Below are positions 8,427 through 16,383 of a stretch of 64,000 nucleotides of DNA, piece after piece. The stretch comes from JAEUWI01 sp942492815. GTDB lineage: Bacteria; Hydrogenedentota; Hydrogenedentia; Hydrogenedentales; JAEUWI01. A model generated the notes under the pieces. It was given only the letters and a program-made list of their open reading frames with translations, did no database searches and was not told the DNA's origin. Numbering within the stretch: position 1 is the stretch's first letter; each line of letters begins with the position of its first letter. Location: assembly GCA_942492815.1 (NCBI GenBank), contig OW818658.1:5890001-5954000 (forward strand), given 5' to 3'. Made by a program: the position numbers and the translations under genes.

Positions 8427-9922
8427 TTAGTGGCGGGGCAGAAGACCAAGGGGAACTTAACCCACCACACGCGGCATCACTTACCGAAAGCCTTCGGGCT
8501 TTTGGCTACGACTTGACCACCGCTCTTGCGGACTTGGCTGACAATAGCCTCTTTCACAAGAGCAAGAAAATCGATCTTCTCTTCCACTGGTCAGGCAAAG
8601 ATTCTATGACCGCTATCGCCGACGATGGCGAAGGCATGGATGAGGCCGCTCTGATTCAGGCGATGAGACTTGGAAGCAGCAACCCACGGTCTGAGCGTCA
8701 CCATGCAGATCTTGGAAGGTTTGGGCTTGGCCTTAAGACTGCCTCGTTCAGTCAAGCAAGACGTGTTACTGTCACGACCAAACAAAGCGGCGGAACAACA
8801 CTGACAAGGGTCTGGGACATTGATCACGTCGCCGAAACGAACGAGTGGAGATTGTTGCGAACTGCATCTTCTAGTGCCCAGAAACTAATCAACAAGCTAC
8901 TGCCTCCCAAGCATGGAACGGTCGTAGTCTGGGAGAAGCTTGATCGGCTTGGGCTGTCCAAGAACGCAACCGAAGATATTCAGCAGAATCAATTTCTGGC
9001 TCGGGCTGAGGAGGTTGGTGCCCATTTCTCCATGGTCTTTCATCGAATGATGACCGGCAAGCCCAAGGTGGAATTTCGTCTAAATGGAAACCTCTTGCTG
9101 CCATGGGATCCATTCTTAAGCGATCAGCCAGCAACTCAGCCACTGCCCAAAGAAAAATTGATGCTGTCGGGGAATGAAATTGAAATAGAGCCTTACGTAC
9201 TCCCACATCTTTCAAAGATTGGCCCGGAACAACACAAAGCGGCGGCAGGGGTCAAAGGCTGGAATGCCCACCAAGGTTTCTATATTTACAGAAACAAACG
9301 ACTTCTTGTAAGTGGTGACTGGCTTGGTATCAAAGGTTGGCGCCAGGAAGAACACTATAAACTTGCACGAATCATCGTGGACCTTCCGAATTCACTCGAT
9401 CACGAATGGGAAATCGATGTGACAAAATCCCGTGCGCGGCCACCAGAATCGCTACGGCCCGACCTGGCACGCATCGGGGAGCGGACACGCAGCGCAGCAA
9501 AGAGTGTTTACACTCATCGCGGTGCAAAACTTACCTCCGAAACCAATAAAGAACGACTCTTCATTTGGAATCAGATCGTAAAGAAAAGTCAGGTTTCATA
9601 CCGCATCAACCGTGAGCATCCACTTTTAATTCAATTTCGAAGTTGCTGCACGGATTTGGGTCTATTGAGCTCCCTGCTGAGACTAGTCGAGGAAACTGTT
9701 CCAATTCCACTAATTACAATTACGGACCGCGAGAAGCCAGACCAGACCATTGGTCCCTTTGAAACAGTAAGACCGAAGGAACTACTGGACTTGATGAGAA
9801 AAATTCATGACTCCTTGCTTAAGTCAGGCCTTTCGCGGAAAGATGCCTTGCTGATGCTAAGTCGAATGGAGCCCTTTCCAAATTATCCCGACCTCCTGGA
9901 GTGCATTGATGAGCCAGACTGA
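8423..9922 (+). CDS. GHKL (MutL/MORC-like) ATPase of defence operon
   Basis: A 499-residue ATP-binding protein of the gyrase/Hsp90/MutL fold. The N box is ALADLADNSLF (Asn41 to bind Mg-ATP). The G1 box is IADDGEGMDEAALIQAMRLGSS (66-86) and the G2 box is LGRFGLGLKTASFSQARRVTV (98 onward). At the position of the usual catalytic glutamate there is Asp37. The middle holds an S5-like transducer region (GFYIYRNKRLLVSGDWLGI, then IDVTKSRARPP). The C-terminal third has no domain I recognise. GTG start at 8423 overlapping the methyltransferase stop; its own end overlaps the Z1 gene by 14 bases, so the three are translationally coupled. Such ATPases act as clamps or DNA-engaged switches; here it probably works with the Z1 ATPase and the nuclease-like protein. 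Confidence 0.88.
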   Translation: MISGGAEDQGELNPPHAASLTESLRAFGYDLTTALADLADNSLFHKSKKIDLLFHWSGKDSMTAIADDGEGMDEAALIQAMRLGSSNPRSERHHADLGRFGLGLKTASFSQARRVTVTTKQSGGTTLTRVWDIDHVAETNEWRLLRTASSSAQKLINKLLPPKHGTVVVWEKLDRLGLSKNATEDIQQNQFLARAEEVGAHFSMVFHRMMTGKPKVEFRLNGNLLLPWDPFLSDQPATQPLPKEKLMLSGNEIEIEPYVLPHLSKIGPEQHKAAAGVKGWNAHQGFYIYRNKRLLVSGDWLGIKGWRQEEHYKLARIIVDLPNSLDHEWEIDVTKSRARPPESLRPDLARIGERTRSAAKSVYTHRGAKLTSETNKERLFIWNQIVKKSQVSYRINREHPLLIQFRSCCTDLGLLSSLLRLVEETVPIPLITITDREKPDQTIGPFETVRPKELLDLMRKIHDSLLKSGLSRKDALLMLSRMEPFPNYPDLLECIDEPD

Positions 9923-12827
9923 AGCAAAAGATCCCAATGAATTCGCACGGCCGCTGGCAATTACCATATTGAACTCGGAGTCCCATCGGACTCCTGAGTC
10001 TATTCATCGCGCCGTATCAATTGCCGCCCAGGTCACCAAACTTTCGGGCTATGGCGACGTAGATGAAGAGCTGCTTGTTGCGCGACTTATGTACGAGGGA
10101 AATATATACGTTCCAAACGCGACCCTGATGGACGATCCAACAGACCATGTGGAGTGGTTGCCATCACGTCGTGGGGGAATTAGCTGGACCTTCTGGAGTC
10201 GCTACCAAGAATTCATTGAAAAAAAGAAGGGCCTTCCGACTCCTGTAGTAAGCGCTCTCAATACGCTCACCGACGACATACTTGCAAAGCTTGAGGATCC
10301 TTTGCGCCCAGCACCATGGGATTGCAGAGGCATGGTAGTCGGTAGTGTTCAATCAGGGAAGACAGCCAACTACTGTGGACTCATTTGCAAAGCAATAGAT
10401 GCTGGCTACAAGCTAATTGTAGTCTTGGCGGGAATGCACAACAATCTCAGAAGCCAGACCCAGTATCGCATCGATGAGGGTGTTCTTGGTCGTGACAGCC
10501 AAAAAGAGAGGCGCCTCAACCAGGAGAACAGCCTTATCGGTGTCGGCAAGCTGTTTGGAGAGCCTCTCCCCATTCATACCCTTACTAGTAGTCTGGAGAA
10601 TGGTGACTTCAGAGCCCCCAAAGCGGATACGGGTGTCACGATCGGGGGCGACCCTGTAGTCTTGGTCATCAAGAAGAACGGCAGTGTGCTCCGCAACTTA
10701 CAGCGCTGGGTTGTACATATGCGAGGGGAAGAGAGTGAGGCTGGCGGGAAAAAGGTAGTTCGAAATGTACCGCTGTTGGTCATAGATGACGAGGCCGACA
10801 ACGCGTCAGTAAACACGAAGGAAAAAAAGGGTAAACCCGGCTCAGACGAAGACGTAACTGCAATAAACGGAAGAATACGAGAGCTGCTGGACGCGTTCGA
10901 TAAGAGTGCGTATGTTGGGTACACGGCTACCCCATTCGCCAATATCTTCATAAATCCGGAAGCTGCAACAAAACGTCATGGAGAGGACTTATTTCCACGC
11001 AGCTTCATCTTGAATGTTTCTCCACCGTCCAACTACATCGGCCCTTCTAAAGTCTTTGGTTTGGATGGAGACCCCGATGCCGGAATTGACCCAAGTTCTC
11101 CGCTGCCCTTGGTAAGGACCATTGGTGACTACGAGAGTATCTTTCCACCAAAACACGACAAGGAATTAACTGTCACAAGTCTGCCGCATTCCCTCGAAAC
11201 GGCAATTCATTGTTTCCTTTTGAGTTGTGCCGCTCGTCGCGCACGCGGACAGAAGAATGTTCACAACAGCATGCTCGTGCATGTCACCCGTTTTGTACAG
11301 GTACAGCACAAAGTGGCGGAGCTTATTCAGCACCAGGTGCATTCAATAAGACGCCGCATAACTCTCGGAGAGGGCGACCGAAAGCCGGGATTGCTTGATG
11401 AACTTCATGGGTTATGGAAAGAGGAATTTGTACCGATTACAGCTTCGACGAGAACACTACTTCCTGAAGAAGAAATTCAGACGCTAACTTGGGCCGATAT
11501 ATTGGCTGAGCTAGGAGAAGCTGCTGCAAGAATCGAGGTCAGAGAGATTAATGGAAGTGCCAAAGAAGCACTTGATTACGTGGCACATTCAAAAGGCTTC
11601 AGTGTGATCTCCGTCGGAGGTGACAAACTATCCAGAGGGCTGACCTTGGAAGGCCTGTCAGTCAGTTACTTTCTCCGTGCCTCCAAAATGTACGACACTC
11701 TCATGCAAATGGGCCGTTGGTTTGGTTATCGGCCTGGATACGTCGATCTGTGTCGTCTGTACACCACAGATGAGCTTAGCAAGTGGTATAGACACATCGC
11801 GCAGGCAGAGATTGAATTGCGTCGTGAATTTGACAAGATGAAGGCTGCGGGAATGACACCAGAAGATTTTGGCCTACGGGTTCGAGAACATCCAGACGGC
11901 CTGCTAGTCACCGCCTTAAACAAAATGGCCCATGCCCAAACTCAGAGGCTCTCATATGCAGGCCAACTGGTGCAGACCGCACATTTCTCAACCGACCCAA
12001 TCAAAATTGCTCGGAATGCCTCTGTTGTTGAACGGTTCCTACTTCTTCTCGGCGGAAAAGATACAAGCGCCCAACTGGAGAAAAAGAAGCCCAGAATCTG
12101 GAAGCGAGTGAATGCCGAAGTCGTGATGACAGAATTATTAGCTAACTTCGACGTCGTTACGGAGAATTGGCGCTTTCAAAAAATTGAATTGGTAGAGTTT
12201 ATTCGAAGACAAACAGAAATTGGGGAACTGACTAATTGGACTGTAGTCCTGATAGACGCAGCAAGTAAAAGCCCTGAGGTCTCAGTGGCCAACATGAAAG
12301 TTCAGGCGGTCCAAAGAAGTCCTCAGAGTGGCACATGGAATGAACTTGCGCCTACTATTTTTAGCACCTCCAATTCAAATATACAGAGCCCAAATCACCA
12401 AGCAATCGATCTATTCGGCACGGACCTCACGGCGGAAGTGCTCAATAGCGTCCTTGCAAAGAGAGGCATGGATGGGAAACCTCTCTTCGTAGGAGAAGAA
12501 GAGCAAGTTCTAAAGGAGTTATCTCACTCAGGAAGTACACTGGGGCACGCGGCGGAGACTCTGACTCAACTGCGCAGCCCCAGAAGTGCACAGGGCAGCA
12601 CCACAGTAAATGGTGAAGTCGCGCGTCAACTTCGTCCTTCAACCCATGGACTGCTCTTGATCTATCCGATTGTCCCGGTGCTGGAACACAATTGGGCCTC
12701 GGAGACTCCTTTCTTCGGGCTTGTACTCAGTTTCCCCTCCAGCCATACAGCCAAGGCGGTAAACTACAAAGTGAACAAGGTCTGGCAGTCTACGTTTCAG
12801 GATGATGACTATGTTGACGGGGATTGA
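9909..12827 (+). CDS. Z1-domain superfamily II-type ATPase/helicase-like protein
   Basis: A 972-residue protein with a P-loop ATPase core related to superfamily II helicases. Motifs seen: Walker A GSVQSGKTANY (about 145-155), Walker B PLLVIDDEADNAS, the motif III-like GYTATPFANIFINP, and SVGGDKLSRGLTLEGL with QMGRWFGYRPGYVDLCRLY (motifs V-VI). The region after the core matches the Z1 domain (PF10593) pattern, and the C-terminal 250 residues are not recognised. The ATG at 9909 is chosen over the TTG just before it. It overlaps the genes on both sides, which argues for one multi-subunit machine. By analogy with the family it should couple ATP hydrolysis to movement on or remodelling of DNA for the partner nuclease; this is inference. 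Confidence 0.9.
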   Translation: MSQTEAKDPNEFARPLAITILNSESHRTPESIHRAVSIAAQVTKLSGYGDVDEELLVARLMYEGNIYVPNATLMDDPTDHVEWLPSRRGGISWTFWSRYQEFIEKKKGLPTPVVSALNTLTDDILAKLEDPLRPAPWDCRGMVVGSVQSGKTANYCGLICKAIDAGYKLIVVLAGMHNNLRSQTQYRIDEGVLGRDSQKERRLNQENSLIGVGKLFGEPLPIHTLTSSLENGDFRAPKADTGVTIGGDPVVLVIKKNGSVLRNLQRWVVHMRGEESEAGGKKVVRNVPLLVIDDEADNASVNTKEKKGKPGSDEDVTAINGRIRELLDAFDKSAYVGYTATPFANIFINPEAATKRHGEDLFPRSFILNVSPPSNYIGPSKVFGLDGDPDAGIDPSSPLPLVRTIGDYESIFPPKHDKELTVTSLPHSLETAIHCFLLSCAARRARGQKNVHNSMLVHVTRFVQVQHKVAELIQHQVHSIRRRITLGEGDRKPGLLDELHGLWKEEFVPITASTRTLLPEEEIQTLTWADILAELGEAAARIEVREINGSAKEALDYVAHSKGFSVISVGGDKLSRGLTLEGLSVSYFLRASKMYDTLMQMGRWFGYRPGYVDLCRLYTTDELSKWYRHIAQAEIELRREFDKMKAAGMTPEDFGLRVREHPDGLLVTALNKMAHAQTQRLSYAGQLVQTAHFSTDPIKIARNASVVERFLLLLGGKDTSAQLEKKKPRIWKRVNAEVVMTELLANFDVVTENWRFQKIELVEFIRRQTEIGELTNWTVVLIDAASKSPEVSVANMKVQAVQRSPQSGTWNELAPTIFSTSNSNIQSPNHQAIDLFGTDLTAEVLNSVLAKRGMDGKPLFVGEEEQVLKELSHSGSTLGHAAETLTQLRSPRSAQGSTTVNGEVARQLRPSTHGLLLIYPIVPVLEHNWASETPFFGLVLSFPSSHTAKAVNYKVNKVWQSTFQDDDYVDGD

Positions 12828-13833
12828 ATCACTCTGGACTGCGATGGAAGAATCTACGGATTCGAACGTCAGCCCCATATCAGGTTGGCTGATGAGACTG
12901 GCCATTCCTAATCTGAAATACCCTCTATTTGCCGGTGTTGAGCTCTTGAAGCTGCGCCGGGCACTGCTCCTGAAGATTCCTTCCGGGACTGTTCCACCAC
13001 GGCGAATGTGGCCGAAATGTGCAGGACTTGAGTGGAAAACTTTCGCGCACGGATCTGAGGCATACCTCGGTGTCGTTCTGGTAGACAAGAAGTACATTGA
13101 TGTGTTTACGGCGTTGTCGACGGACATGCTTAGGCGCCTACAGTTGGCACATGACTCGACCAATCTCGCGGACATTTTTCTTGGCCAGATAGGAAGATGG
13201 CAGAAATTTCTTTCCATGGCGCGTCACGAGTTATCCCCCGAGCAGCAACGCGGTCTCTGGGGCGAACTGAGGTTCTTGTCCGTCTACGTCATACCAAATC
13301 TTGGGGAGAAGAGTGTTGAGGGTTGGAAGGGCTCCTTGGGCGCTGAGCAAGATTTTCAATACGAGTCATGCGCTTTAGAGGTCAAGACCACTCTTCTCAG
13401 ACAGCCAGAGACTGTCCGAATTTCGAGTGAAAGGCAATTGGATAGTAGCAACTGGAAGCGACTCTATCTTTATGTCGTTACACTGGAAGCCAGAACGGAT
13501 GGTGAAGCTACCCTGCCGATACAGGTCAATCTGACAAGGAGTGCTCTTTCGAAGGACACGCTGGCCAGTGAGCTTTTTGAAGAACGGCTCCTAAGTGCTG
13601 GATATCTCGATTCCCACGAGCACCACTACTCGGACACAGGCTACAAAATTCGTAACGAGCGGCTTTATAGAGTGAAGCGTGGATTTCCGCGCATCGTGGA
13701 ACAAGATCTCCATGACGGCGTGGGGGCTGTCAGCTATAGTCTATCCGTCGCAGCATGTCAGTCTTTTATGGTGGATTACAAAGACTTCATCGATTTCGCA
13801 GGGCGGCCTGGTAAAGGGAGATTGGTTAATTAA
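12802..13833 (+). CDS. PD-(D/E)XK motif protein, DUF4420 family (predicted nuclease)
   Basis: A 343-residue protein with a restriction-endonuclease-like core. The candidate active site is Glu155 (LWGELRFLSVY), Asp184 (GAEQDF) and Glu193-x-Lys195 (ALEVKTT), counted from the ATG at 12802. This spacing and context match DUF4420 proteins found beside Z1 ATPases. The start is ambiguous: ATGs at 12802, 12805 and 12811 are in frame, and an AGGA at 12799-12802 best fits 12811. The gene begins inside the Z1 gene, and its TAA overlaps the ATG of the AIPR gene by one base. It is the likely DNA-cutting subunit of the system, though cleavage is not proven by the motif alone. Confidence 0.85.
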   Translation: MMTMLTGIESLWTAMEESTDSNVSPISGWLMRLAIPNLKYPLFAGVELLKLRRALLLKIPSGTVPPRRMWPKCAGLEWKTFAHGSEAYLGVVLVDKKYIDVFTALSTDMLRRLQLAHDSTNLADIFLGQIGRWQKFLSMARHELSPEQQRGLWGELRFLSVYVIPNLGEKSVEGWKGSLGAEQDFQYESCALEVKTTLLRQPETVRISSERQLDSSNWKRLYLYVVTLEARTDGEATLPIQVNLTRSALSKDTLASELFEERLLSAGYLDSHEHHYSDTGYKIRNERLYRVKRGFPRIVEQDLHDGVGAVSYSLSVAACQSFMVDYKDFIDFAGRPGKGRLVN

Positions 13834-15866
13834 TGAGCCTCGAACAGTTTGCAATCGACATGCACAACGAAGTTCTCGCACGCTGTACGGATTCAACTAC
13901 ACCGCAGTCTCGCGAGGAAATCTTTACAGAACTTATTCTCGAACTTCTGAATGAGCACAATGAAGCTGATGGGGTTGAGCTGTGCTACTACGAAGCCAGA
14001 AATTACGGTAGAATTTCCGCGGCGCGACTATCTGCCTGGTCGGTATCGGGTGACGGGGCTACGGTCGATTTATTTGTGACCCTATATCATGGTGATGGTA
14101 TCGTCCAAGATGTTGGGAAGGCGGAACTCCGGAAACATTTCAAGCTGTTGAGCGGCTTCTTAAGTCGAGCCCTTGCTGGGTTTCATACTAAACTTGAAGA
14201 ATCCAGTCCAGCTTTTGGAGTCATGCAAGACATATATGCTTCACGGGAGCTTCTTACTACGGTTCGCCTTTTCTTCCTGACTGACGGTGTCGTCAGGTCG
14301 CTAGACCTGGATGAAGATCCATTTCAAGGATTGGAAGTTCGCTACGCAGTTTGGGACTTGGAAAAGTTGAGCCGACTTTCCGTGGGACACCGAGAAGTTA
14401 TTTCTCTGGATTTTCAAAATACCTACGGTGGAAGCATACCTTGTATTGTGCACGCCGACCCCACCGGAGAATACAGAACGTTTCTAGCCTATTTTCCCGC
14501 GCCGCTATTGGCCCGAATCTACGGTGAGTTTGGGCAACGACTTCTTGAGCGAAATGTCAGAGCCTTCTTGCAGGCACGGGGCAAAATAAACCGTGGCCTC
14601 CAAAAAACAATTAAAGAGGAGCCGCACAGATTTCTCGCTTACAACAATGGACTTTGTTGCACGGCTGCTCAAGTTAAAGTTGCGCACGGCAACGACCATC
14701 ATGGTCGCCTTGAGTGGGTAGGTGATTTCCAGATCGTAAACGGCGGGCAGACGACCGCTTCGATTTTCCATGCACTTAAGAAGGAGAAAGTCTCGGTCGA
14801 GCAGGTAGTTGTCCAAGTCAAGTTGACCGTCTTGAAAGATCCCGAAATGGTATCTGAGGTCGTCCCGCTAATCTCGTTATATGCAAATAGCCAGAACAAA
14901 GTGAACGGTGCCGACTTTGCAGCAAATGGAAGATTTCATCAGACATTGGAGCACCTTTCTCGAAGCGTGTGGGCCCCACCAACCAGTGGACTCGAAAGAG
15001 GAACACATTGGTACTACGAGCGCGCGCGTGGCTCCTACGCAGACGATCGCGCGCGTCAAGGCACTCCAGCGAAGCGCAGGGATTGGGAATCACAGAATCC
15101 ACTTCGGCAAAAGTTTACCAAGACGGACTTGGCTAAGTACGAACATGCATGGCAGGGCCTACCTCACTTGGTGTGCCTCGGTGCAGAAAAAAATTTCAAT
15201 AAGTACGCGGAAAGCTTGTCCGCATCGAAGTTGCCAGAGGTCGATCAAACCTACTTCTGGCGTGTGGTTTCAAAGGCAATACTTTGGCGCACTACGGAGC
15301 GCCTGTTTGACGCACTCAAGCTCCCGCAGTACCGTGCCCAGACTGTTGCCTATGCACTTGCCTGGCTGGCATCCAAGTCAAATCGTAGAATCGATCTAGA
15401 CCATATTTGGCGCAACCAGAAGCTTTCTCGAAATCTTTGTGAGGCAATGAGCGCGATCTGTGAATGTGCACACAATCATATACTCTCCCAGACCGGAAAC
15501 CAGTCGGAGGCGTGCAAGAAAGAGCATTGCTGGATTCAGTTCAAGAGTCAACAGCTTTCAATACCTCAGGCTTGGACGGACGAACTTCTTCCGTACTCGG
15601 GCGAAGATGAGCCCGAATCTGACGAAAGACATGAACGATTTTGGGAGGAGATACGAGGCGAGTTTAAGGGTGAATCCCGTACAATAGGAGAACTCGAGGC
15701 TATGAGCGGAAAGCGTTGGAACGGAATCCAGCGTGCAGTTCGAGAGGTACCGGCCTCATTTTATGCAAACAAATCGTGGATGGAGCTACATAGACTTCCG
15801 CGTCTAGGTTCCCAAACACTAAGAGCGTTGACAGAGATTCTTGCAAGTGCCGCAGAGGAGTCATAG
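13833..15866 (+). CDS. AIPR (abortive infection phage resistance) family protein
   Basis: A 677-residue protein. The AIPR core is marked by NVRAFLQARGKINRGLQKTI, HRFLAYNNGLCCTA, FQIVNGGQTTASIFHALKK (near residue 300) and ISLYANSQNKVNGADF. These glycine/asparagine-rich motifs characterise the family, whose members occur in abortive-infection and restriction-like loci; its biochemical activity is not settled to my knowledge. The C-terminal 300 residues are helical and not recognised. It starts at the TAATG junction with the DUF4420 gene, so translation is coupled. Expected role: an effector or sensor in the antiphage response. Confidence 0.9.
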   Translation: MSLEQFAIDMHNEVLARCTDSTTPQSREEIFTELILELLNEHNEADGVELCYYEARNYGRISAARLSAWSVSGDGATVDLFVTLYHGDGIVQDVGKAELRKHFKLLSGFLSRALAGFHTKLEESSPAFGVMQDIYASRELLTTVRLFFLTDGVVRSLDLDEDPFQGLEVRYAVWDLEKLSRLSVGHREVISLDFQNTYGGSIPCIVHADPTGEYRTFLAYFPAPLLARIYGEFGQRLLERNVRAFLQARGKINRGLQKTIKEEPHRFLAYNNGLCCTAAQVKVAHGNDHHGRLEWVGDFQIVNGGQTTASIFHALKKEKVSVEQVVVQVKLTVLKDPEMVSEVVPLISLYANSQNKVNGADFAANGRFHQTLEHLSRSVWAPPTSGLERGTHWYYERARGSYADDRARQGTPAKRRDWESQNPLRQKFTKTDLAKYEHAWQGLPHLVCLGAEKNFNKYAESLSASKLPEVDQTYFWRVVSKAILWRTTERLFDALKLPQYRAQTVAYALAWLASKSNRRIDLDHIWRNQKLSRNLCEAMSAICECAHNHILSQTGNQSEACKKEHCWIQFKSQQLSIPQAWTDELLPYSGEDEPESDERHERFWEEIRGEFKGESRTIGELEAMSGKRWNGIQRAVREVPASFYANKSWMELHRLPRLGSQTLRALTEILASAAEES

Positions 15867-15923
15867 CATTGGATAGTCTCATCCTAATGACTATTAGACT
15901 GAACGCGCTTCGAGGATTCAGCA

Positions 15924-16340
15924 ATGGTTGACGTGTTTTCAGATTCAAAACGCTCGGAGGTGATGGCACAGATAAAGTCGCGGCATACGAGACCAGAACT
16001 TGCAGTTCGGTCAATTCTGCATGGTGCTGGATTCCGCTTTCGACTCCATCGCAAAGACCTGCCGGGAAGCCCTGACATTGTTCTTCCAAAGTACCATACT
16101 GTCATCTTTGTGCACGGCTGCTTTTGGCATAGGCATAAGGGCTGCAAATACGCCTATACCCCAAAGAGCCGAATCGACTTTTGGCTCAGCAAGTTCGAGT
16201 CGAATGTTAAGCGGGATCGGCATGCCAAGACGGGTCTCCGGGCCTTGGGTTGGAGTGTGCTCGTTGTATGGGAATGCGAAACCAAGGACAAACAGCGGCT
16301 TGAGCGGCGACTCATTCGAATCCTTTCGAACAGAATCTGA
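15924..16340 (+). CDS. vsr: Very-short-patch-repair (Vsr) endonuclease
   Basis: A 138-residue protein of normal Vsr length. It shows SRHTRPELAVRSILHGAGFRF, catalytic Asp51 in GSPDIVLPKY, and the zinc/active-site cluster HGCFWHRHKGC (64-74), ending with the WSVLVVWECE strand. Vsr nicks next to T in T:G mismatches made when 5-methylcytosine deaminates, so a partner C5 methyltransferase is expected, and one opens this operon at 6753. The start at 15924 has GAGG eight bases upstream. A 57-bp gap separates it from the AIPR gene. A nuclease role in the defence itself is also possible, since Vsr-like proteins occur in restriction loci. Confidence 0.93.
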   Translation: MVDVFSDSKRSEVMAQIKSRHTRPELAVRSILHGAGFRFRLHRKDLPGSPDIVLPKYHTVIFVHGCFWHRHKGCKYAYTPKSRIDFWLSKFESNVKRDRHAKTGLRALGWSVLVVWECETKDKQRLERRLIRILSNRI

Positions 16341-16383
16341 TCTTCGAGTAATTCGTCTGGCTCCTTCTCTCTGAGCAACCCTA

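Noticed and set aside
6439..16383. Integrase or attachment sites bounding the defence island
   Set aside because: No recombinase gene, tRNA end or flanking direct repeat was found at either edge; transfer is suggested only by composition and gene content.
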